From an uncultured Spartobacteria bacterium (lineage in GTDB: Bacteria > Verrucomicrobiota > Verrucomicrobiia > Chthoniobacterales > Chthoniobacteraceae): a stretch of DNA of 32,324 bases. The notes beneath the pieces are model-generated. The model did no database searches. It was not told the origin of the DNA and worked only from the letters and a program-made list of their open reading frames with translations. This document shows positions 26,882 through 32,324 of the stretch, one piece after another. The stretch is from contig CAIXGS010000019.1 in assembly GCA_903919125.1 (NCBI GenBank), positions 1 to 32,324 on the forward strand, read 5' to 3'. The position numbers and the translations under genes are program-made. Position 1 is the first letter of the stretch, and every line of letters starts with the position of its first letter.

Positions 26882-27444
26882 TAGATGATGGCTAGGGGGT
26901 CGTCGAAGGCGATGGGGAGATCGAGCAGAGTGTCCCAACTGAGGTTTGGGGCGCGTCTGGAAAGGAACAGCGGCCCCGCGCATTGGGAGAGAATTCCGGC
27001 GCACAGAAGCGGATCCGAGCAGAAGACGGGCTTGAGCAGACGGATCTGGCTGCTCGAGTCGTCGGTGTTCAAATCCTCGTAGCGCACCCTGTAACCGATC
27101 AAAAAATCGGCAGCCCAATCGGCGGAAATCGGCTGCCCGATCTGGGCGAAAAAGTCGGTCGGGGTTTCAAACAGATCGCGCAGTCTCTGCGACAGTTTCG
27201 GCAAGGAGTCGGGCAGCTCGTGTCCGATGCGTGGGATCCCGTCTCTTTCCCAATTCCAGCTAACGCCACGATTCCTTTTCTTGGATGTGCGTTTGGAAGC
27301 CTCGGCTTGGGTGGGCGATGTGGGATGCACCTTCTGGGCCAAAGCCCAGACGAAACACACGATCTTGGTTTGCCCGGCGACCGTATTTCCGCGGAGCGTG
27401 ATGCTCGTGCGCGGAGGGGCGCTCATGTTGTGGAGAAAATTCAT
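26881..27444 (-). CDS. Unknown 187-aa protein between MoxR and VWA genes
   Basis: This 187-aa protein is not recognised. The preferred ATG at 27444 overlaps the MoxR stop as ATGA; the frame itself extends to 27477. It has a basic patch (ASKRTSKKRNRG, about 62-73) and several Trp and Phe residues in the second half. No membrane or signal segment is seen. The 4-bp overlap upstream and 1-bp overlap downstream indicate coupled translation with both partners, so it is probably an obligatory third component of the MoxR-X-VWA module, such as an adaptor or substrate. This is an inference from spacing. Confidence 0.68.
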   Translation of the reverse strand: MNFLHNMSAPPRTSITLRGNTVAGQTKIVCFVWALAQKVHPTSPTQAEASKRTSKKRNRGVSWNWERDGIPRIGHELPDSLPKLSQRLRDLFETPTDFFAQIGQPISADWAADFLIGYRVRYEDLNTDDSSSQIRLLKPVFCSDPLLCAGILSQCAGPLFLSRRAPNLSWDTLLDLPIAFDDPLAII

Positions 27445-28922
27445 AACGATTCTCCCTCCAATCCGAAGCGGTCCCACAGCTGGGTGAAGAAATCCTGCAG
27501 ATCCGGTGGTTCGATCGAATTGTAGCCGTCTGGCAAAAAGCCGTTGAGCAGGTTTCGTGTGTACAGGTCTTTGGGAGTTTTCCTCAAAGTGCTACACAAG
27601 TTGGAGACCTGGCGGCACCGTTCGAGCGTTTTTCCGTAAACCTGATGCGTCGTGTTCTTCGGGCGCAGAACATCTTTCAACTGCCCCGCAAGCGTCTCTG
27701 CGGCAGTCGCTGCGATCTTTTTCGCGACCCTCAACTTTAGGTAGATGATCAACGCAACCGCGCTCCGCTTCTCCTCGCCTTTTTGTGAGGCAACCGCCTC
27801 AAGCACAAGCGACGAAAAATCCGCCTCAGAAAGGGGAAAGCCCGCGCGTGAAGCGACCAGCACACGCTCAAGCGGATCCGTGATTTGGAGCAATTCCTTC
27901 CACGGGTCGTTCTCCTCAAGCCCCGCGATGTTCCACGCCTGCCGATGCAAGGCCAGCAGGGCAGCCCGGTCCAGAGACCGCTCCGCCAGGCCTGGATGTC
28001 CGTGCGAGAGCGCAAGGAAGAGCGTGGTTTCCAAGTCGGGCGCGATTGTTTTCCCACCGAGTTGTTCCAATGTGATGCGGGCAGCTTGGATGCCCAAAGC
28101 AGTCCGGAAAAGAGTCGATAGACGACGGGGCGAGAACCGCGTTCCTACGCCACGGAGTTGGGCTTCGAGGGCGATAAAGTAACTGCACAGGTTTGGCGGG
28201 TTCTCGCAAAAGAACCGGAACGTGGCTTCCGTTCTACGCACGAGTTCACGAACATCGACGGGGAATTCGTGCCGACCGCGGAACTGGTCGAGCAGGATCA
28301 CGCTTCGGTCTGCGTCGGTGAGGTCACTCCAATCCGGCACCTCGATCAGAAAGCCAAACCGATCGGCCAATGCAGGATCCAGCGACTCCGCGCCAAGGTA
28401 GACGTCTCCGTCGTCGTCATCCGTTGGCGGAGGGTTCATGGCCGCCCAGCGGTAAGAGAGCTTTTCCAGTGGAATGCCCTGCACGCGTCGCTCGTGAATG
28501 ATCGAGAACAGCTTGTTTTGCAGGTCTGGACGCGTGCGGTTTAATTCGTCAATGAACACGACCTCGGCGTCCCAGATCGCCGTGGGGGTGCTGATGTAAC
28601 GCAGCGCCGTGTGCTGTTCGTTGGGAACGGGAATTCCGACTAGATCGTCGTAGTTGATGAGGGAGGCGTTGTAGAAGCGGTAGTTGAGTTGGAGTACCTG
28701 CGCGAGTCGCTCGAGCAGGAAGCTTTTCGCGGTGCCGTGTTTGCCGATGAGCAGTAAAGGTTCTCGCGTGGCGAGTGCGGCGAGCAAAACGGGTTCCAGA
28801 CGTTCCCACCCCAGCAGACCGAGCGGTTTGGTGAGGAAGGAGGGGGCCTGCTTTTTCTTCGACGCAGTGCCCGGGATGGGGGCCGTCTTTTTGGTGGGTG
28901 TGATTTTCTTTTGGGTAGGCAT
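27441..28922 (-). CDS. MoxR-family AAA+ ATPase
   Basis: This 493-aa AAA+ protein has a short Lys/Thr/Pro-rich N-terminal tail (1-30). Walker A LLLIGKHGTAKSFL (about 56-70) and Walker B VVFIDELNRT (about 121-130) follow, then AAMNPP and DPALADRFGF, as in MoxR/RavA ATPases that work with VWA proteins. The Gly-Lys-Ser core is intact. The C-terminal half is helical and less conserved. It is the first gene of the MoxR-X-VWA-MetK run, and its stop overlaps the next ATG. MoxR ATPases typically remodel or activate a partner with the VWA protein as adaptor; the target here is unknown. Confidence 0.9.
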   Translation of the reverse strand: MPTQKKITPTKKTAPIPGTASKKKQAPSFLTKPLGLLGWERLEPVLLAALATREPLLLIGKHGTAKSFLLERLAQVLQLNYRFYNASLINYDDLVGIPVPNEQHTALRYISTPTAIWDAEVVFIDELNRTRPDLQNKLFSIIHERRVQGIPLEKLSYRWAAMNPPPTDDDDGDVYLGAESLDPALADRFGFLIEVPDWSDLTDADRSVILLDQFRGRHEFPVDVRELVRRTEATFRFFCENPPNLCSYFIALEAQLRGVGTRFSPRRLSTLFRTALGIQAARITLEQLGGKTIAPDLETTLFLALSHGHPGLAERSLDRAALLALHRQAWNIAGLEENDPWKELLQITDPLERVLVASRAGFPLSEADFSSLVLEAVASQKGEEKRSAVALIIYLKLRVAKKIAATAAETLAGQLKDVLRPKNTTHQVYGKTLERCRQVSNLCSTLRKTPKDLYTRNLLNGFLPDGYNSIEPPDLQDFFTQLWDRFGLEGESL

Positions 28923-29019
28923 GGCGTTTGGAGGCGTTGGAGTTGTCGAGCTGTTGGGTTGCAGAACAGGAAGGCGTGCTGTCTCGGTCGCTCTGAGGAA
29001 GAGGAGTGCGCCGACTGCG

Positions 29020-29256
29020 TTACGCTGCGAGCGCGAGCGGGCGCGTTTGCGTTTGTTGCGGTGCGTCCCAGGTGAGTAGCACGTCCCGAATGGCGCGTGC
29101 CGCCTTGACGTTGTGGGTGCGAAGGCTCAGGCGCACCCTGCGCTTGGTGTAGTCTGCGAGGTGCTCGGTGTAGTGCAGCCACCACGTGCCGTTGTTGTTC
29201 CAGAGGTGGTGGTTCGGGTTGCTGCCGATGCGGATGGCGATCTTTGAGTTTTTCAT
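29020..29256 (-). CDS. Small protein resembling an integrase arm-type DNA-binding domain
   Basis: This 78-aa protein (or 85 aa from a GTG at 29277) contains NNGTWWLHYTEH followed by KRRVRLSLRTHNVKAARAIR. That pattern, a short beta unit with a 'W.hY' strand, a Lys/Arg-rich turn, 'SL.T.....AR..RD', is typical of the N-terminal arm-binding part of tyrosine recombinases. No catalytic domain follows. It sits 97 bp upstream of the MoxR gene and downstream of a strong terminator-like hairpin. It may be a small DNA-binding regulator of the MoxR operon, or a remnant of an integrase. No Shine-Dalgarno sequence is visible. Confidence 0.55.
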   Translation of the reverse strand: MKNSKIAIRIGSNPNHHLWNNNGTWWLHYTEHLADYTKRRVRLSLRTHNVKAARAIRDVLLTWDAPQQTQTRPLALAA

Positions 29257-29295
29257 GGTGCGTGTGGGAATTGACACACCAGAAACCCGAGCAAC

Positions 29296-29329
29296 AAAAA
29301 ACCGCCGATCCCAATCAGGAAGCGGCGGT
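29296..29329 (-). terminator. Intrinsic terminator or attenuator (minus strand)
   Basis: Read on the minus strand, the 7-bp stem ACCGCCG/CGGCGGT continues after one mismatch into TTCC/GGGA around a 5-base loop (TGATT), and is followed directly by a run of six T. This is a convincing rho-independent terminator. It lies 40 bp upstream of the 78-aa gene, so it either ends Fic-side transcripts or acts as an attenuator in the leader of the MoxR operon. Confidence 0.72.
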
Positions 29330-29553
29330 AAAGGCGCGGAGAGATTTTTGTTCAGCGGATTTTTCCCCGCTGCGCATCGAGAGGCACTCGCCCCTCAGCC
29401 ACCGTAGGATTTCTCCGTCCCCGGTTGGCAGCACTGGTTACCCAATGCGTTCCTGATGTGTTAGTGAGTACAGCAGACCGGACTGGAGTAGGCAACTGCT
29501 GTGTGTGTCATAAAAAATCAGGGCTCGTCTGCCAGACGGCATCTGCCGAATGA

Positions 29554-29608
29554 AAAGCTATAAAAGCTGAGAAAGTCCCGCACACACTTTGATAGCTTTC
29601 ACAGCTTT
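29554..29608. repeat. Palindrome with tandem 9-bp AAAGCT motifs
   Basis: The left arm (29554-29575) carries AAAGCT at a 9-bp period followed by AAAG. The right arm (29587-29608) is its inverted copy, with 17 of 22 positions matching across an 11-base spacer. The motif repeats within each arm, so it is not a plain hairpin. It is likely a protein-binding array (operator or iteron-like), but the binder is unknown. Confidence 0.6.
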
Positions 29609-29697
29609 CCAAGTGGTAACTGATGCGACTTTTTGCCGTCAGCAATCATCTAACTCAGACGCCCAAGACAGAATAGGGCCCGCGCGACATTTAGAAA

Positions 29698-30822
29698 TTA
29701 CTCATGGGCAACAATTTGAAGATGGTAGCGAGTGCTCTTCAAGTTGCCTGTTCGAATCAGCGCTTTCTTCTCCGCGAGGGCTTGAAGATCACGGGTTGCA
29801 GTGGCGCGGGAGGTGCCGGTGATGCTGATGTATTTCTCCGCGCTCAATCCACCTTTGAACCCGTCCGGTCCCTCGCGCATCATCCGCGCGATCACCTTTT
29901 CCTGGCGTTCGTTGAGTTGCCCGCGGAAACGATCATAGAATTTGGTCTTGGCGATGATGAAATCAACGAGGTTCTGTGCCCCCGATTGAGCCTCGATTAC
30001 GGTCCGCGCAAAATAGCCAAGCCACTCGGTGATTTTGTTGCACCTGTTGCTGGCCTCAAGCATCTCGTAGTACGTCTTGCGCCCACGGTTGATGGTCTGA
30101 GACAGGGCTAGCAGGGTGGCATGCCCCAATCCCTCCGAGATGGCTTTTTCTGCAATAGCGCGGCCTATGCGACCGTTGCCATCCTCGAATGGATGGATGC
30201 AGACGAAGTAGAGGTGAGCGATGCCGGCGCGGGTTAAAATGGGGAGCGGCGAATCTCCCGTTGGCGCGGTGCGTTGGAACCAACGCACGAACCGCCTCAT
30301 TTCGTCTGGAATGATCGCTGACGGTGGAGCTTCAAAATGAACCCTGGGGGAGTGGATCGGACCCGACACCACCTGCATAGGGTATTCATCCGTGCGGTAG
30401 CAGCCAACGTCCTTGAGGTCACGCCTACCGTTCACGATCAGCTTATGCCAATGAAAAAGAAGTTCTTCGGAAAGCGGTGCGTCAAACTGTCGGTAAAGCT
30501 CCACCATCATCTGAGCGATGCCTTGCTCGGCTGGTCGAACCCTCCGATGGTCGGTGCTGAGGCCGAAGTTGCGGCGAATAGAAGATTGCAGGCTGTCGCG
30601 GTTCAGCATCTCGCCCTCGATCTCTGAGGTGTTGATCGCCTCATTGCTGATTAATTCGATACAAAGCTGCTGCTTGTCCTCGTCGCCAACGTGCCGAAAT
30701 GAGCCAATGAAAATGCCCGATTGACGCAGGAATTCCGCTTCGAGCGCCTCCATTTTTGCGCAGTCGTAGCGAAATTCTGGCCAATCCTTGAGCTGCCAGT
30801 TCCAAATCGCTGAGATGGGCAT
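29698..30822 (-). CDS. Fic-family AMP-transferase with self-inhibitory helix
   Basis: This 374-aa protein has the Fic core HPFEDGNGRIGR (about 210-221), with catalytic His210 and the phosphate-binding GNGR. An N-terminal inhibitory motif, TSEIEG, has Glu69 (S/T-x3-E-G/N), so it is a class II, self-inhibited Fic. The first 60 residues resemble the DUF4172 domain often fused to Fic, and the C-terminal 60 look like a winged helix (SAEKYISITGTSRATATRDL). Fic enzymes AMPylate protein Ser/Thr/Tyr side chains; the target is unknown. A TTG at 30828 could extend it by two residues, but ATG 30822 follows an AGGAAG site with better spacing. An operator of three TTATTGCTC copies lies directly upstream, consistent with autoregulation through its winged helix. 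Confidence 0.9.
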   Translation of the reverse strand: MPISAIWNWQLKDWPEFRYDCAKMEALEAEFLRQSGIFIGSFRHVGDEDKQQLCIELISNEAINTSEIEGEMLNRDSLQSSIRRNFGLSTDHRRVRPAEQGIAQMMVELYRQFDAPLSEELLFHWHKLIVNGRRDLKDVGCYRTDEYPMQVVSGPIHSPRVHFEAPPSAIIPDEMRRFVRWFQRTAPTGDSPLPILTRAGIAHLYFVCIHPFEDGNGRIGRAIAEKAISEGLGHATLLALSQTINRGRKTYYEMLEASNRCNKITEWLGYFARTVIEAQSGAQNLVDFIIAKTKFYDRFRGQLNERQEKVIARMMREGPDGFKGGLSAEKYISITGTSRATATRDLQALAEKKALIRTGNLKSTRYHLQIVAHE

Positions 30823-30840
30823 GATCAAAAATCTTCCTAC

Positions 30841-30894
30841 TTATTGCTCACAATGATCTACTTTCACGAGCAATAAATCCAGCGCTTATTGCTC
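30841..30894 (-). promoter_or_regulatory. Three-copy operator upstream of fic
   Basis: The 9-base motif TTATTGCTC occurs at 30841-30849 and 30886-30894, with its exact inverted copy GAGCAATAA at 30868-30876. The set ends 18 bp before the fic ATG and straddles the expected promoter. This looks like a binding site for a dimeric winged-helix protein, most simply the C-terminal domain of the Fic protein itself. Confidence 0.7.
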
Positions 30895-31029
30895 AGGAGA
30901 GGGGCATTCCCATCACCAACCGCAACGAAGCCATCAATTTTGCCCCCCCCCTCTACAGTTCGCATTGGAATGGTGCCGTCTACGCCCTAGATGAAAAATT
31001 TGGAACCAGTTCAATGTAGGTTTCGTATT

Positions 31030-32091
31030 TCATGGCCGGCAAAAGCCTTCCCATTCCCGCAATGCAGATGCTGCGTCTGGCCCTCGCAAGCCCGTCCTTT
31101 GCAGGTCTAGATAAATTTGTGCATCGCTGACAAGTGTTAGCCCGCCACGATGCTGGGTTTCGATAAAAAGCCCCTCATCGTCCGGGGTGTGGAGCCAAAG
31201 CTTTCCACCGTCAGTCACCGGACGGAGGCCAAGTTTTTCCAGCGCAACAGCTCCAAGAGGACGGTCAACATACGCGGAACAGACTGCTGGTTCTGTATAG
31301 GGGTGCCGCGTCCAAGCAGCACTCCACTGGGTGAAGGCCAATCGCGCTTTCTGAGACTCAGCCCATTCTTGAAGCCGATCCGAGAGTTCTTGAGGCGAAC
31401 CAAAGAAACCCGCGTAGAGGGTGGAGCGGACTCGTTTTGGAAATCGGTCGGAATCCGCCCAAGAATCAAGCAACCCCAGCCAATCACGGAGGCGAAACTC
31501 GCGGGCAGTGATTTTTTCCACAAACCCCTGACCGATTAAATACTGGATGATGCGCGAGACTAGGCCAGAACTCGCCCCGGTTCGCCGCGCGATCTCCGCT
31601 TGGGTCCAGATGCGGTCGCGATCGGAGAGCATGCTGCGGATGATGCGTGCGCTCTTGCCAACGAAAATATTGCGCGGTTCCAATTCGTAGCGGAACGAAC
31701 GGCCTTGCAGAGGACCGCGGTCGATAAGCAATCCGGGTGCGCGAAGCCATGCTCGGCCATTCAAGTCGATGGCAGCCACGTTGTGTGCTTTGCAGGCTGC
31801 AAGGACGCGCGGGGACAGCTCGGGCGTGACGAGCAAGAGGCGCGACGAAGAGGAAGAAACCTCAAGTTTTTCCAGCCACGGGACGCTGGGTTTTAGGGCG
31901 TAGAGGAGACGGAACTCAAATCGGCTGCCGTCGAATTCAAGTGCCAAGCGGTCTAATTCGTAGCTTGCTGGCGTCTGACTTTCCGCACAAAAAGTCCAGT
32001 GAAGGTCAGGGTAGTCTTGGATAAGTTCACGAAAGTGGGCCGCGAGCTCACTCTCGTGTCGGATAATCCCGTTTTTACTAGAACCCCTCAT
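31030..32091 (-). CDS. AbiEi-like winged-helix regulator (antitoxin-type), no partner seen
   Basis: This 353-aa protein is taken from the ATG at 32091; a GTG at 32097 gives two more residues. A central winged helix-turn-helix, IWTQAEIARRTGASSGLVSR, follows FVGKSARIIRSML, the arrangement seen in AbiEi-type antitoxin/transcription regulators. The N-terminal part has RLALEFDG, LLLVTPELSPRVLAAC and VAAIDLNGRAW. Type IV AbiEi normally represses its own promoter and is followed by the AbiEii nucleotidyltransferase toxin. Here the next downstream gene, after about 200 bp, is Fic and no AbiEii is present. A 21-bp inverted repeat surrounds its promoter. The family call is reasonable; an antitoxin role is uncertain without a toxin. 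Confidence 0.72.
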   Translation of the reverse strand: MRGSSKNGIIRHESELAAHFRELIQDYPDLHWTFCAESQTPASYELDRLALEFDGSRFEFRLLYALKPSVPWLEKLEVSSSSSRLLLVTPELSPRVLAACKAHNVAAIDLNGRAWLRAPGLLIDRGPLQGRSFRYELEPRNIFVGKSARIIRSMLSDRDRIWTQAEIARRTGASSGLVSRIIQYLIGQGFVEKITAREFRLRDWLGLLDSWADSDRFPKRVRSTLYAGFFGSPQELSDRLQEWAESQKARLAFTQWSAAWTRHPYTEPAVCSAYVDRPLGAVALEKLGLRPVTDGGKLWLHTPDDEGLFIETQHRGGLTLVSDAQIYLDLQRTGLRGPDAASALREWEGFCRP

Positions 32092-32176
32092 TTTCACTGG
32101 AGAGTAAGAATATGATTCGGCAAGAGGAAGGCAAGACCGTTACTGGATTCGGCTATTTTTACTCACCAGTGAAAAT
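32090..32176 (-). promoter_or_regulatory. Inverted-repeat operator around the AbiEi-like promoter
   Basis: The left arm (32090-32110) and right arm (32156-32176) are inverted copies matching at 19 of 21 positions (core ATTTTCACTGG and GAGTAA), separated by 45 bp. AbiEi antitoxins are known to bind two inverted repeats at their own promoter and bend DNA, so this is likely the autoregulatory operator. The left arm covers the start codon. Confidence 0.72.
32107..32134 (-). promoter_or_regulatory. Sigma70-like promoter of the AbiEi-like gene
   Basis: On the minus strand, -35 TTGCCT (32129-32134) and -10 TATTCT (32107-32112) are 16 bp apart. Transcription would start near 32100, about nine bases before the ATG, giving a nearly leaderless message. 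The pair lies between and against the arms of the inverted repeat, as expected for repression. Confidence 0.5.
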
Positions 32177-32238
32177 CAGAGTCATACCATCTCTGTGAAA
32201 TAACTGGCCTTTTTGTCAGGATATGATTAGCCTAATTC

Positions 32239-32324
32239 ATGCGAACACGACAGCTACGACTTGGTCGCCCAGACTTAAGTGGCGAGATTGAAAACCGGTA
32301 CCGGAAAGAGATAGATGTACGGAG
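32239..32324 (+). CDS. N-terminus of a plus-strand gene cut by window end
   Basis: From the ATG at 32239 the frame is open to the window edge for 28 complete codons: MRTRQLRLGRPDLSGEIENR, then YRKEIDVR. The basic start followed by a likely helix could be the first part of a helix-turn-helix protein, for example an IS630-type transposase N-terminus, but this is not provable from so little. It is divergent from the AbiEi-like gene and would share the 32.1-32.24 kb control region. Confidence 0.4.
   Translation, partial: MRTRQLRLGRPDLSGEIENRYRKEIDVR

Larger units (their letters stand above)
29278..29697. other. Non-coding stretch with structured repeats
   Basis: No convincing gene is present in these 420 bases. 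They contain a minus-strand terminator (about 29296-29329), a small CAGCGG/CCGCTG hairpin (29353-29372), a weak ACAGCAG/CTGCTGT pair (29470-29502) and a strong palindrome of 9-bp-spaced motifs (29554-29608). It separates the MoxR operon from the Fic gene and probably holds promoter and control elements for the former. Confidence 0.6.

Noticed and set aside
29589-29822. Plus-strand ORF of 77 codons between the palindrome and fic
   Set aside because: More than half lies antisense to fic, and there is no motif or ribosome-binding site.
32114-32153. Direct repeat GATTCGGC in the AbiEi-like control region
   Set aside because: Only 8 bp, two copies, within the spacer of the longer inverted repeat; may be chance.
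1-32324. CRISPR arrays, rRNA or tRNA genes
   Set aside because: No regularly spaced repeats with unique spacers and no tRNA- or rRNA-like sequence were seen on reading both strands.

Overview
The window carries a nearly complete Dpd (7-deazapurine in DNA) cluster, which makes preQ0-type bases, inserts them into DNA, and probably restricts DNA that lacks them. Gene names come from recognised protein motifs plus gene content; no database search was possible. The organism is probably a Verrucomicrobiota/PVC-type bacterium. This is a weak inference from moderate GC, few recognisable Shine-Dalgarno sequences, and the style of the small protein at about 29.0-29.3 kb and the MoxR/VWA genes.

Region 1 (1-4308, plus strand) is the modification operon. 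It holds a 5'-truncated DpdC-like gene, a DGQQR-type dpdB, the TGT-like transglycosylase dpdA, and a second, paralogous dpdB. The genes are almost gapless (ATGA and TAGT-ATG junctions). Two DpdB-like proteins flanking DpdA is unusual.

Region 2 (4383-21638, minus strand, converging on region 1) is one tightly coupled operon in the order dpdE (SNF2-like), dpdF (RecQ-like), dpdG, dpdH (P-loop ATPase), dpdI, dpdJ (large DEVH helicase with a C-terminal Cys cluster), dpdK (PLD-like) and dpdD. Most junctions are 4-bp ATGA overlaps or gaps of 1-2 bp. These are the presumed restriction/effector genes.

Region 3 (21786-23633, minus) is queC-queE-queD, which supplies preQ0. FolE is absent, so its substrate, dihydroneopterin triphosphate, must be made from a gene elsewhere.

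Region 4 (23740-29256, minus, upstream of the que genes) encodes a small protein, a MoxR AAA+ ATPase, an unknown 187-aa protein, a metallopeptidase-like/VWA protein, a divergent S-adenosylmethionine synthetase-like protein and an unknown 138-aa protein. Gaps are small and the strand is continuous with queCED, so this may be an extension of the Dpd locus. A MoxR-X-VWA-MetK module linked to DNA deazaguanylation is the most novel part of the window.

Region 5 (29278-32324) holds a structured non-coding stretch, with a good minus-strand terminator and a 22-bp-arm palindrome built on a 9-bp period. It is followed by a self-inhibited Fic enzyme with a three-copy operator, an AbiEi-like winged-helix regulator with a 21-bp inverted-repeat operator around its promoter, and the start of a plus-strand gene cut by the window end. 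This edge resembles a toxin/regulator-rich island boundary.
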